Source of the DNA: Akebia trifoliata
Taxonomy: Eukaryota; Streptophyta; Magnoliopsida; Ranunculales; Lardizabalaceae
Reading direction: 5' to 3'
Length of the DNA stretch: 64,000 nt
Assembly (NCBI GenBank): GCA_017979445.1
Contig: CM030718.1
Coordinates: 18,409,021 to 18,473,020, forward strand
This document shows positions 1-13,100 of the stretch, in pieces. The position numbers and the translations under genes are program-made. The number at the start of each line of letters is the position of its first letter. The stretch's first letter is position 1. Under the pieces are notes generated by a model, which was given only the letters and a program-made list of their open reading frames with translations, was not told the origin of the DNA and ran no database searches.

Positions 1-787
1 GTATATATCAATTAAGATCATGCCATTTCAGATAATTAATCAATGAATATAACACAAAATAATCGATCAAATCCAACATTGAAAATAAGCAAAAAAATTT
101 ATTTTTATTATTTTTAAATGAACCAATTCAATTTTTTATATTTTTATATGGTCCAATCAAAGATCACTTTAGGTGACCCTAAACAAATCGAGATCCCAAC
201 AAATATTGAATTGATGATCAACTGATATTTGTGGAGATGGAGAGTTTTTATTTATTTATTTATATATTTTTTTAAACAAATTGATTTTAAAACAAAAAGA
301 ATTTTATAAAGAGTGTTGCAATTCTTTTTCTGATTTTCCAAAGAGTGCTGCAATTCTTCTTGTTCGATTTCAGCATCAACAAGTTCATCTTTGGAATCAT
401 CTAAAAAAAATATTGTTTCACAATTTCCACGTTTTCCTTTAAATCGCTCATCTCGATCCTAAATGAACAGCAATAGGTTGCTTCCAAGATAGAATAAACA
501 AAAAAAAAAACCTGATGGAGGATCTTCAAGAGAGCTTTAATAGTGGTTTTGGGGATTCTTAAAGAGAGTATGACTCAGATCTAAAGATCGGAATATGATC
601 GCTTTTGATGTTTCCATCAACAAAATGAATCAATCGATGAAACTAAATAAATGTGAGAGAGAAAGAGAGAAATGAAGTAGGAAGACGTTATTTTCTCTTT
701 TATTTTGCTATTTTTTCGTCATCTTCTTTCTCATTGAAGAAGAAGATAGAAATAGGAAAAAAAACGTTTTCACTTTAACACCCTACG

Positions 788-891
<104 letters not shown>

Positions 892-900
892 TTCAATTTT

Positions 901-1195
901 TTTTATTTTTACTTTCTTGGAATCCTCTCCTCATCACGAACAACATTAAAAAAGACAATTCTTTTATTTCTTACCACATCACTCACAAATAATTTATTTG
1001 AGAAGAAGATGAAAAATAAAAAATCGTTTTCTACTAACGACACACCACGCACAAAAATATTTTTTATTTTTAATTTTTTTTGTAAATTTTTTTCTTGGAA
1101 TTTTCTCCTCATTACGAACAACATTAAAACAAGTAATTTTTTATTTTTTAGCGCATCACTGACAAATAATTTATTTTCACAACTCGTCGCCTATG
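901..1195. repeat. Imperfect ~178-bp tandem duplication
   Basis: The phrase TCTTGGAAT...CTCCTCAT...ACGAACAACATTAAAA occurs at about 915 and again at about 1093, each followed by a TCAC..ACAAATAATTTATTT stretch. It is a local duplication in the non-coding leader; one diverged equivalent is present near 58600-58700 in the opposite-facing relative. Confidence 0.7.
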
Positions 1196-1528
1196 CCTAG
1201 TAACACACTAAAAAAAATTCATCCAATTTTTTTTTTAAATCCATAACTCTCATTCCAACCACCATCATTCCATCCTCAATTCATGTCAATTTGAATCTTT
1301 CATTATTTAGGGTCACCAAAAAGTGACCCTCAATTGGATAAAAAAAATAAAAATACAATATCCAAAATTCAAATAAATGATCCACAATCAAGCCATAAAA
1401 AATAAAAATAAATAAATAAATACATAAACAAATAAAAAAATAAAATAAACCGAACTACATAATAAAAAAAAATAGATCTATTTGGCAATGCATCAATATT
1501 TGGGATTTTTCAAGTTTGATCCTCAAAT

Positions 1529-1546
1529 TCCCCAATGGAGTCGCCA
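1529..1546 (-). promoter_or_regulatory. Primer-binding site of left element
   Basis: On the minus strand TGGCGACTCCATTGGGGA lies one base beyond the LTR end. The matching site in the opposite element is TGGCGACTCCACTGGGGA at 57649. Position and conservation support a reverse-transcription primer site; I did not identify the tRNA. Confidence 0.6.
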
Positions 1547-1547
1547 C

Positions 1548-3095
1548 TGAAAGCGCCCTTGATCCGCAGGGTATGTGAATTTGGTTTTGATTTGGGTGTT
1601 TAGGAGTCACCACCTAGTTTTTAGGTCTAAGAACCTAATCATGACTCTAAACAAATAAATAGTACTAATCTACGAAAAAAAGAAACTATGGGTTTGGGGA
1701 TCATGTTACAGGGTTGGAAGGTATTAGGCACCAATCCTGCCCAGCAAATGTCAGTGTCTACTTTTTTCCAAAAAATGTTACATTACTAAACAGACCTAAA
1801 AATAAATAAATAAATAAAATAATTACCTGGATGATTGCTACAACGGGTTCCCTCAGAGCTGGCAGAGAGCGTCCTCGTGTGAGTTTCCTACTTTTTTTTT
1901 CTATCACTAGATCTAATTCTGATCTCCAAGTTGAGGTATCCTTCTCTTAGATTTAAGTATTATTTTTTATTTTTTTAAGGATTTCTGAATGTTTTCGAAA
2001 GGTTTCTGGGTGTTTTTTGAGTAAAAATTGGGGTTTGGATGATAGGTAAGGAGTTAGGGCTTCAAAATTAGGGTTTGGACTGGCTAGGGAGACTTTTTGA
2101 CCTACTTTTACAAGGATTTATTTTGACCTGCGAGATTGGGTTGTGGAGGCTCCTATTTATCGATTTTTTGGAAAAGTTGGTGTTTAATTAGGTTTCTTTT
2201 AAATAAGGTGAATTAGGGTTTTGACTTAAGTCTTATTTGATTGACTAGGTTTCTTTAGATTATGATTTTAATTCTTACGTACAATAAAAGAATATATTTT
2301 TAATTTTTTGGAGAATCCCCCTTAATTATATTTTAATTATTTAAGCCCCCAGATGGAGGGGTCTTTTAATAAATATCAGGGGGCTCCACTTGAATAAGTG
2401 GGCAACCATTAACAATTTTGTCCGAGAGTTTGATTGATTGGTTTAAAAAAATTTAATTTTAATTAGGATTTCATTTTACATTAATTAATGTTTTAATTAT
2501 TAATTTCAGAATTATAAATTGTTAAAATTGAAAAATTATCGTTTTGCCCCCGAAGAGAACTTTTGTGTTGAGAAGTCATTTTTCGATGTTTTAGAATGTT
2601 TTGGAATCATTTTTTCGTAAGGAATTCGATGGGATTATCAGTTTGTGTCATTTATGAATTTATTTTTGGTATGAAATGATTGTGAATCCTATGAGGGGCA
2701 TTTTCGTAATTTTATCGAATTTGGTGAAAATTGACAGAATTGTTTATTTGATTTCAATTTATTATTTTATGTGTTCGAAAGGATTTTTCTAAGTGTAATG
2801 TGGCCTCTAAAGATGTTTCGATGTAAGGGGTATTTTGATAATTTGATCATTTTTAGTGATTTTTATCGTATAACTTCTTTTTGTCTGAAAAATGATGATT
2901 TTTATGTTTTGGATCATATTTTCTTAGCATAGCGTGATTTCTAAAATTTTGTTCACTTGAGATACCTCATACGAATTTCTTAAACATATTTAGTAACAAA
3001 CAAAAACATTAGAATATTCATCCATCATTAGGAACCGTTGCAATTGGGGTTGACGAGTTGATTAATCAGGCGAGTGCAAAAATGGGGAGTCTACA
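1548..3095 (-). mobile_element. LTR, TGTAGAC family, minus orientation
   Basis: On the minus strand it begins TGTAGACTCCCC at 3095 and runs to GCGCTTTCA at 1548, just before the primer-binding site. It is homologous over its whole length to the plus-strand LTR at 56141-57647, sharing for example CTGATTAATCAACTCGTCAAC near the 5' end and GATCAAGGGCGCTTT at the 3' end. Length is about 1.55 kb. The bases outside its outer end are GATGG (3096-3100); the partner flank lies outside the window, so a target duplication cannot be tested. Confidence 0.75.
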
Positions 3096-3448
3096 GATGG
3101 CAGAGGTGAGGGAGAGGGAATTCCGAGAGGTCAATATTCATGATGTCGGAGGACTTTAAGGGAGATGGAGGAAAGGTAAAGACAGGCACATAGGCAAAAG
3201 GAGAAGGAAAATCTCTTGAGATCGGTTTAGCCTGATCAAAGGGGGCTTTTCGTGCAAATGGCTGAGGTAAAGCAGAAAGGGAAAGATAAGTCTGATCTCA
3301 TTCAATCACCCTGTTGGTCACCCTGGTTTGGAGACCCACTGCTATTAGCCCTCTATCTTTAGATGCTCTGCGCTATTCTTTCCTAGTCTCAACAGCAGAA
3401 AGGGCAGAAGAATCCGCAAAACGAAAAGTAAGAAAAGACAAGGTTAGA

Positions 3449-4006
3449 TTAAATTTTGTACAAGGCTGAAAAGTTAGACGCAACAAAGTACCTAAAAGTT
3501 AGACTTACCCTTGAAATTATAAGGGACCCTGAATCCCTCACGAGAAGTGCTAGGGCATACTCCCAGTTCCTGGAGACTATCAGGGAGTCTTTGTACCACC
3601 TTTTGTCAGCACTAGGGAAAGACAGAACCAGTGCAACTACTGCATTCTTGGAAGACAACAAGTAGTATCCAGGACGCTAGGGGATAGCTTTCAAGTTGTA
3701 TTTGAAGAGGAAGTCATTGAGGGTTATACCCATTTTTTCCATTATTTTCACCAAGTGATAAAAGTTATCAGACATTTAGCCTGGGGCTCGATTTATTTTA
3801 CTCAACACCTTCCTGAGGAAGAGAGAGAAAGGGAAACTAAGGCCAGCCTTGATATGACCGGCATAAACCATGATTTCTCCTTGATGACCCTCGTCAAGGT
3901 TCTTTGCAAACCCGAATAGACATAGAGGCAAGGATATAGAGTCCCTCCGAAGTTGGGTCATGTTGGCAGTCATTGAGAAATTAAGTTTGTAGAAAAGATA
4001 ATACAA
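3449..4006 (-). pseudogene. Antisense ORF of Tat-like element, gypsy-type transposon domain relic
   Basis: One minus-strand frame reads from about 4006 to 3449 with two in-frame stops (around 3776 and 3664). It contains the stretch YAGHIKAGLSFPF followed by LRKVLSKINRAPG, and further on the SADKRWYKDSLIVS stretch. Such a pattern, 'aGL..P...F...L......sPgQ' followed by 'w...fFlv', is what I know from the 'putative gypsy type transposon' domain (Transposase_28) of plant retroelements. Tat-lineage Ty3/gypsy elements are known to carry extra frames, some antisense. Here it lies upstream of an LTR on the opposite strand, which fits such an antisense frame. Function is unknown and the copy is dead. 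Family assignment is from memory of the motif, not from a search. Confidence 0.45.
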
Positions 4007-4199
4007 GAAGACAAGATTATCTCAATCTGAAAGAGGCAAAAATGGCAATGAATCGGAAAGAAAAAGAGAAAGAATATTTGCAAACACAAAGAGACAAGAT
4101 CGTAGAAAGCAATAGCACAGTAAGAGAAAAAAGTTGGCATAAGTTTCTATTTATAAGAGAACGTGAAAGAGTATGTACTCCTAAGTGGATAGCAAGATC

Positions 4200-5014
4200 C
4201 AACCTAACCGTCGCAACCTAAGGTGTAGTGCAGACGTTAGTAGGGCACGTGGACAATCAAAAATAAGGGACAATTCATCTTAGCCGTCGGAAAAGATTTG
4301 GAACGACAGTGCATTGAATGTGTCAATTCATTAAGAGCCAAAATAATGATAGAAAATCATAACAGTCAGTCAGAAAAAGATGTGTCTTGAGAAAATGGTG
4401 AGACTTCGCATCTCCTCGAGAAGAGGTAATTTTATAGAGTAATAACCACATAGTCCTCTAGACCGCACACGTGTCTAGGCCGGTTAAATGGTACCATGCG
4501 CAAATCAACATACGAGGTACTACCCAACAGAAGGACAAGTCAAGGTAGAGTTCGCATGGCCTGGTTAGGAGGGCAGCATAGCACTGAACGAGACCTTGTC
4601 TACTAAGCAGGGCGGACTTGGTCAAGGAATACCCGTAATCTTGATATGTACACGTCAAGCCCATAGATCTCGGAGGAGATCTTCTCAATATAGTATATTC
4701 AATCCAAAAGATCCCCAGGTCATTTAGGATCCTGGGAATCAAGGGATTTTTCGAGATCACCTCCCGCGAGAAGGGGAAACCATAATTCAGAGGAATAACC
4801 TATAAATAGCATAATATGCACAGACTTAGGGATTTTTTGGCCGATTGAGAGTCTAACTAGTTTTATTTAGTATTCTTCTACTACCCTAATTTGAGTGTCA
4901 GAGAATTTTTAGTAGGTACCACACTGGTGCTAGCAAAGTAGTGGAAGGAGCAACTTCGGATCTGTGAGGCAGAATCCATCAGCACCATTCACCGGAATCT
5001 GACCCCACAATTTC
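4200..5014 (+). mobile_element. Tat-like LTR (3' LTR of a truncated element)
   Basis: Shares ordered blocks with the LTR at 41386-41968: CACACGTGTCTAGGCCGG, AAGGACAAGTCA, GGAGGGCAGCATAGCAC, TAGTAGGTACCACACT and a final CTGACCCCACAA. A TATA-like CCTATAAATAGC occurs at about 4799. The left limit is approximate. The region 3096-4200 upstream is internal sequence of the same element with the antisense frame; its 5' remainder was cut off by, or lies beyond, the LTR ending at 3095. Confidence 0.55.
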
Positions 5015-6699
5015 AAATCCAAAATTCCAGGAATTTGGTATCAATAATTTTGATTAGGCAAAGAATCCAAACGATGGACTTTGGAGCAACCCACAAAATT
5101 GTATTAGCTTCTGCTTAAGGTTCACTTAATTATATCCTAACTTTTAGGATTAATATTAAATATATTACTTAATATTATTCTCTTATAATGCGATTACGTA
5201 TCTCAGATATACCACGTAACAATTATTTGCCCATTCTATAACTATTATGAAATGACTATAACATCCTTCATGGTGACCACGATATTATGTAATTTATTAT
5301 AAAATTCTTATGTATTATTTAGCCGATTGATCCACCTACAATAATCACGTACTTGGATAAGGAAAAGTAATATATTAAGAGCGATTACTAGGTTTCTTTG
5401 GGATAATTAATTCCAAACTATCCTTTATAAATTGATATATACCCATGATCAATTTATATTTGAGAACTATAAGCAACATGGGATATCTATGTTACAGCTG
5501 AACTCTCGGAATTAAACATTTAATACTAGTTTTCAAAAATAAATATTAATCAATGTGCTCCTTCCTTATTAATCAATATCCGATATAAAGACCCTCGAGA
5601 TTTGTTCCACTATCTAACTCACAGTCTTTAAGAACTTCACTGAAGCTCTAGAGTGACCAGTAGTAAACCTAAGAAACTCTTTCTCTTGAAAACTCTTTTA
5701 AAAAATATAAGCATATAAAGAATAAACTTTATACTTAACATATTCTCTGTCCATAGATCATTCAATAAAATATTACCTACAGGTTTTTTATATCTAAAGA
5801 TTTTATTTCCTCAATCATGGATATTCTCACAAATTAATGGGCATGGATCTCTTGTTGGATATCATCATCACTCAAATAATTCACTACCCAATGTACATCA
5901 TTTCATGAACCTACAAAATTTGAGTCCGCTAAATGTAATCAAAGTAATTAGATAGTTATTTAAGAATAAATGAATTCCTTAGGTATAAGAGATCGTTGAA
6001 CTTATTTGTGATATAAAAGATATCTACTTGATAGTAGATTTCAACATGATTCACTTCTTAAACGCAATCAGTTAGTGTACAATTAGGCACCCACAATTAC
6101 AATCAGTTAGTGTACAATTAGGCATCCACATGATTCACTTCTTACACACATGATTCACTTCTTACACGCAATCACCATTATGTTGACTAAATAGTCAATC
6201 AATACTCATCTAATGAGATCACACCAACATTCTGACAGCTAGTAAAATGAAATGTCCAGCTTCATATATGATTGTGACACTTTCAAGTATAAGGAGTTGA
6301 ATTGCCAAATCTCCCGTATTGACCCTCGATCAACTATTTGGCTATTCTACTATAATACTTGAGAACCTTAAAGTATCTCATACTTCATTAATCATCTGGT
6401 GATTAATGAAAATCTGTCATATACCCATTATTTATGATAAAGAGAACAAACACATGATACAATCATTAGATCATCAATCACTAGCTGAGATATTTATTAT
6501 GAATTAAAACATTCAGCAAAAAACTCATATTTGAGCAAAATAATTTCAAATAATGGTAAAATGCAAAATTTTCATTGAATGAATTCCATTCATGCTATTC
6601 AACAAAATTACAAACTCAAATTTGAGCAAAAAACGTCAAATAATGGTAAAATTAGCAGAGAGCCTACTTCATTAATTAACTAAGAGATGACCAAAAAAA
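5015..6699. other. AT-rich intergenic stretch, no gene seen
   Basis: No reading frame of note on either strand. The texture (AT-rich, CTAGAGTGACCAGTAGTAAACC and similar motifs) suggests an old retroelement leader or LTR, possibly on the minus strand, but I could not define ends or a family. Roughly the last 250 bases before the transporter stop codon (6700-6955) would be the 3' untranslated region of that gene. Confidence 0.3.
6062..6175. repeat. Short direct repeats
   Basis: AATCAGTTAGTGTACAATTAGGCA occurs twice in part (about 6067 and 6101), and CATGATTCACTTCTTACAC occurs twice (about 6128 and 6148). These are small local duplications in otherwise unassigned AT-rich sequence. Confidence 0.7.
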
Positions 6700-6955
6700 G
6701 ACAGCTCAGTACAGACCCAATTATCCCCCACAAGTTCTATCAGATGCTGCCAGATACGAAAGAGGAGAGAGACCAATCAATCATTCCAATTTCCTGTTGA
6801 GTTAGTTGGTTGCACTGTTAATAAGGAAAGGGGGGAATCCTCTTCATGGTTTTCGACAAAAGAATTTAGAGGTTGCAATCTATGGCGTAACTGCAAGCAT
6901 AAGTTGAGTCACTCAGAAGGAAAACATGCTAGCACCATATTCCTTGAGAGACATC

Positions 6956-7105
6956 TCATTTGCTGCTCCGTTTCTTGGCTTCACTGTAGAGTACGACACC
7001 AATGACCGTTAGACCGTAACCAAGCATCCCAGTTGCTGATACAGGATTTCTAAAGATTAAAATTGAGACGACCACAGCCACTGCCCCTTTCGCATTCCCC
7101 AATAC
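6956..7105 (-). CDS. Transporter exon 4 (C-terminus)
   Basis: 150 nt after acceptor TTTTTCTAG, encoding [13 protein letters not shown] through EAKKRSSK and TGA at 6958-6956. It restores the [13 protein letters not shown] signature of the family and so proves that exon 3, more than 11 kb away, belongs to the same gene. Confidence 0.92.
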   Translation of the reverse strand, partial: VLGNAKGAVAVVVSILIFRNPVSATGMLGYGLTVIGVVLYSEAKKRSSK

Positions 7106-10100
7106 CTAGAAAAATGTTAAAAATAATAATCTTACAAAAGATCCAAAGTCTCCCAAAATTTATATTCGGAATATTGCTGTTATATAAAGGTGTATGAAGT
7201 CATTATTTCCATATCCAACGCCTTATTTTGAGAAGGTTAAATAGTAACTTATCATCGAGCTTATGCATCAGTGTCCATATACAAACACGTACTGCTGTAA
7301 AAGAAACAATGGACTTGCAGTAAACATTCTCAATAACTTCAATGTAATAAGACTACCGTATAATTGAAATGTAAGTATCCAATTTATAATGAAATTAAGT
7401 ACTTGGGTTATCAGCTTATGGTGTTTGTCATCTCTGTTCTTCATCATCAGGAGAGATTTCTTTCTTATCTACCCAGAAAGAGAGAGAGGAATGATTTTTT
7501 TGAGTTTATCAATGTCAATGCCGTGGAAGTTTGTTTTAATTTTTGTTGGCATATGTGAACAGGTTTGCTCATCAAAGCCTTCTATAGATTACTCATACCC
7601 CACAAATTAAATGGTGCTCAATAAATGTTACTAGCTTCATTCTTTGTCCAAGGCACTTCCTGTCCAGAAAAATTAAATCAGTGTACAGCAGTGTCTAAAA
7701 TTCGTGCATAAACAATCCTAGTTTAGTGTGTAAATATGCTTGTATTGTTCAGGGATTTCATTATAGTACAAGTGCTGGACCCCTTGAGAAAGTGCATTAC
7801 ACCTTTGTACCATATATTCTATGATATGCCAATCGTGGAAGAGAGTCGCATGTGAGCAGAGTGCAAGACATGTTTCCATCAAAACAAGTGCAGGTGAGTC
7901 AAATCCAAGACTGGTCATGCCAACTACCCATCCAAAAGTAATTTGTTTTGCTTTGTGAACTTTGGTGAGATCCCATCTGAAAACCCCCATGTTTGATGTA
8001 ACCTTCTCAAGTTTGCCCTGTAGCAAATTCCTTTGGGCCCACTGAATTGTGAACATCTGGAAAATCTCTTGGTGGACTTGCACGCCAAAGATCAGCTTCA
8101 TTGTGATTCCTAACCTTACATTCAGGCACCCCCAACATATATAAACCCAATGGACAGATATTACCCATGTAAAATGCCCAAATCTAACGGCTATCAATTA
8201 CAATCAAGAGTGATTTTCGCTGAATGGGTCCAATGGGAGGTAAGCCAATTGTTAATGAGTCAGTGGGCCCCATAAAAAAAAGTGCTAAAAGGCATATTCT
8301 CTGGTTTACCTCTCTGCACACCATAGACATCATCATCTCCACTTCCACCACTCTCATCTCTTTGTTTGTGTTCTTTCCACACAACACCCATGATTCGCAG
8401 AATTTTCACTGACAACAAGAGAAGACCTCTACTTTGATCTCATAGGCTAGAACCAAGGAGTAAAGTCTAAGTTCAAGTGTAGATCAATACCAAAATCAAA
8501 GTGACTTTGTGCAGATGGTGAAAAGACCTCTAGTTCAGGATCACAAGATGAAACAAGGATTAAAATCTTAGTTTCAGTTTGTGACACAAGCCATTAGCAA
8601 AACCAATGTGACTTACTACAGCCTGCCATACTTTATATGGTTTTTTACTATGACCACAGTGAGTCCCCTTCAGAAGCTACAGTACCAGTACTCTCTCTAC
8701 AGTCTACACTAAATAGGGCCAAGTTTCACTTGACACAACCAAAATTTTAATCCATGGCTTAGATTTGATATGACCGGCTTCAACTCCAGTCAGTAAGTAG
8801 AGAAAGAGCTAACCATTTTTTTGCTAGGTTGGATTTTATACCAAGCAATTGCGAATATTTAAGACTAAAGTTTGCGTTTGTTAAGTGATTTGCAGCATAC
8901 CAAGTAGAGCCCTAGCCTTGGATTGACCATAATTCATTGGCTAGATTGTACAACACATTTCCTTCATCAATTCCCCCACCATGCTCAGCAATCACATGAA
9001 ACATCATACAATCGCAATCTACAACATTGTGTCAAAAGCCACTCCAAACTCGTGATAAAGGCCCCACCATCCCAATCTCGTATTTGCTTGTATACATTTT
9101 AAACACCAATATCTACAAGCAACCCATTTCCTTACTAATACTCGAATGAATCAGTGAGTCCAACAGTTCCTTGGGACAACAAGTAACCCCCCTAAACATT
9201 AGTATTAAATTCCCTACAATTTAGATATACATAGTTCCATAGTGCTAGGTCAAGAGTAGTTCATTTCAATTCTTGGAATTCTATTTTTTGGTGTAAAATC
9301 TTTAAAGAGTTCAAAGGTGTATTCTTTGAGGACTTCCTAGTTCAGTGGTAGCGGGTTTGTAATATTTCTGTTTTGTAGCTCCCTGTATCCAAGTTGGTCA
9401 ACTCGACCACCCTTTTTCTTATTTAATAAATCGTTTAATGTGGTACGCAAATCAAGTCAACAGTCAGTTATGAGGAAAAATTTGTAATTATTTAGGTTTT
9501 CACTTATTTGGGTCTAGATTTATCATTTTATCATTTGAGATTATTTTAGATTAGCTATTTATTTAATTTTCTATTTTAGGACTTTAATTTTATGTGTTTG
9601 GAGCTTATTTTTATGTTTTATTGGGCCATGGTTTTAGTATAATATTTAGAGGTAATTTAGTAACTTTACTTTGCCTTTTACTTAAGTTTATTAGGATTTG
9701 AAAATTATGAGCGAGAAAGTTACGAAAATTAGATTTAATTATTTGGTGTTTTAATTTGAGTAGGATTCTTAAATTATTTTCTTTATATAGACTGTATTAG
9801 GGTTTCTTTTATTAATGAATGAGATATGAAGATTTGATGAATAAATAATGAGTTTCTGTAATGGAGTGAAATGAGTTCTCCACCATTCTTGGTGTAATTC
9901 GAAGATTCTATCTTTCTATCCCCTTTTTTTTTTCTCTAATCTTTATTTGTTTCTTTTTATTATTTTCTCTTAACTTTCTTGATTCTTGATTCTTGAGTCC
10001 TTGATCCTTGACTTTTGATTCTTGAAACCCATCTATTATAACACTTAATCATTACCCAATAAAACTTAATCTTTAATCCTATAAACCTTAACCTTTAACC

Positions 10101-13100
10101 ACTTTCATTAAGATTACGGTCGTAATTGCCCAAAATCCAAAATCAAATTATCCTATCCTACCCAAATCCTTACCCAATCCCCAATCTGATTTCCCTAAAT
10201 CCTCTATTTTGCCTAAATCAAATTCCAGTTTTTTATCTCTCCTCATCGTCCTGCATCTAATTTGGTATCAGAATTAAACCTGGAATAGATAGATATGGTA
10301 TTGGAAGTCAAAACCAGATTTATTTTACCTTCTGGGAAGTCATTTAGGGCATTGTGAAGTGATAAATACGAGGAAAACTTGATTTCCACAAGTTTTTTTT
10401 AGAAGATTTTGCAGAATGTTGAAGATAAGACTTATTGTGGTTATCGTGATTACAACTATGTCGTTTAATTCCATCAAGAAAGTTTTATCCATGGTACTAA
10501 ATGCAAGGTGATTCCTCTAAAAGATTGTCATATTGTGTTGGGTTAAGGTTGGATCTCACATGTACAAGTTACGTTTTTACGTGCTACTTCATGCAGACAA
10601 TATCTACTTATTGTATGTCCATGGATATCAACTCCTATAATACCATCAGTCCAAGAGCAGATTGAAGAAAAGACGGATCAAACATCAACTGTAATGACTT
10701 GAAATCTTAAAATGTATCTCAAGGAAGGAATTTTATATCCGTGCATTGATTTAAAAGTATAGATTCTTAAATTTTAATATTTGAGGAAAATAAACTTCAC
10801 CAATAGAATTAAAAGGATCGAGAAACATACTTTAACCTGTAAGCACGCCTAAATCTGAAGTCGATTGAAAAAATTATCAAATCCTCGAGTTTCGCATTAG
10901 ATATTTTCCCAATAGGTAAACGACACCTTAGAGACGTAATTTGACGAAACCGATCATACCATTAGATTCGTGTCGAAAAATCACCCAAAATAGAGTATAA
11001 GTTTGTCCAATTTGGCATTCGGGAAAAACAATTTCCAAAATGACAAGTATGTCCCAACTTAAGTGATATAAATATCTAAATTCTATTAGAAAAATCAGAT
11101 TTTTCTTACTCATCTCTCCAAACAAATCTCAACCCTTTTCCTTCAATATTTGAAACTCAAATCTACACTAAACGAGAATGATCCGAGCTTAGGCGCAAGA
11201 AGGAAAGTTGTTCCTCTCGCCGAGGGTTACGCGTGGACGCAAAGAAATCCGATTTTCGCCGGAAGAAAATTTTGGAGATTGGCCGGAGGCGATTTTAAAG
11301 TCCATTCAACCGTTGAAAATAGCTTGAAGTAGGTTGCCTTCCCTTCTACCTTCTAGTTATGCTATAATTTCATAGAAAATCCATATGATTGTTGATAAAT
11401 CGATTATTTCATTAAGTTTATACATATTTGAACAATTTAAATCATGTTTGCATGCTTATTTATGATTGGTTTTAGTTCATTTGATGTAACATAAGCATTT
11501 TATAGTTAGTATAATATTTGAATCGATTTTGGTTGAGTTTCAACGAAAAATCAGCAATTCGGAAAAGTATCCGAATGTTGAGTTTAGTTCTAATTTGTTT
11601 TGTGTTGCTTCCATATAGTATGTGTACCCATTTCCTACATTTATTTCATTAAAAACAATTAAGTATTACTTTAAGTTCTTTAATATATAAATAAATAGTT
11701 CGTTTTCAATTTCGACTTTGAAAAATCATTTTTTTAACACTTAGTTAAATTTTCATAGATTTTCAGCTTTTATGTCTTATAGTTTTATCTTTGTTTTCGA
11801 GTCTCTCGACTCAACCAAAACCATCGAATGGAATTGGTTGATGCTTTATGGATTTCGAATTACTTTAAAAGTAAAATTACTTTAATAGATATGTAGGAAA
11901 TTAGATGATAGATTGATCGATTTAATTGATGGATGGATAGAGAGAACGTATGTTCTCGACTGATTGATGGGACAGTGCCTCCAGTTCTACGTAGTGGCCA
12001 TGCCACGTAAAACGTGATAGATAGATAGATGGATGAGATGGCTGATGGATGGAAATGACAGATAACTGTCACTGGAAGGCACTACCAGAGTTTGTTTGTA
12101 TTTTCGATTAAAAAAAAATGATATATTATATACAAAATAAATTATTTTGTTTACCAGTAAAGGTTTGTAGAAAACCCATAAAGAGTGACGCGTTGCTGTG
12201 TGTCCGGAAGCGGCGAGTCAATCTAGGATAACACTAGATGTCATATGCTCTTCGGTAGTATGGGATACCTTAGAGCATATTACAGCTTATGAAATCCGGG
12301 AATTTCTCCTACTTATTTTCTGGGGAACGTTGTGTGTAAAGGCGGTCTCTGTATAGTGTAGAGATAGGCGGGGTTCACATGCATTGCCTCTTGATAGGCT
12401 TCGACGCGAGGGGTCTCCTGGGCTAGTTAGTGATCACTATTAGTCTGTAGTCGTCAAACGGTCGACCTCACCGTTAGTTGAACTCAGTATTGGGTTCTTG
12501 GTCAACGGCCAGTCTGAGCCGGATAAATGGTCATCCAACAGTGATATGCTAGACCGGCCACAAAATCAGATTATAACGATGGGATTCCACATCGAAGGTT
12601 AAGTTTGGAATATCGTATTGCCATAGCCGAGGCGGTTATATCGGCGTGTTCCTCTGCTCTCTTATCGACTACACCGCCGTGTTCTTATTATGTATCTTTT
12701 CTTATTTTGTGATGTTGGATAGATGTTTTCATTTGAAAGATGCATAGGTTACTTTAAATGATAGAAATGATAGGTTGAAATTATTTAACTGTTTATTGAA
12801 TATGCTTTAGACATTTATCGTATGTTACATTATAAAAAACTTACATTATTTAACTGTTCAACTGATTACTCGTGCATGTATGACTCGTTGTTAGAACGGC
12901 GTTCATCCTGCTGAGTAACATTCCCCTGTTCTCACCCTATCCTTCCCCTTTCAGATTATTCAACTTTTGAAGAACCGTTCTTTGAGGAGTCTTTTGAGGA
13001 GGTCCTCGAGGAGGATCAGATTGATGTCTTGCCGCCGCCATGTCTTTGAGGACTAGTAGAGGATCCTAGCGGTTTTTGGTTGTAGATAAGAAACATGTTA

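Noticed and set aside
4458..4760. Minus-strand 100-codon frame
   Set aside because: Lies inside a Tat-like LTR and has no recognisable domain.
5015..6699. Considered a Ty1/copia LTR or leader on the minus strand
   Set aside because: Texture is suggestive but I found no TG..CA ends, repeat partner, primer site or target duplication.
7364..7610. Plus-strand overlapping frames of 64 and 73 codons in the intron
   Set aside because: No domain, overlapping in two frames, opposite to the host gene; typical chance frames in AT-rich DNA.
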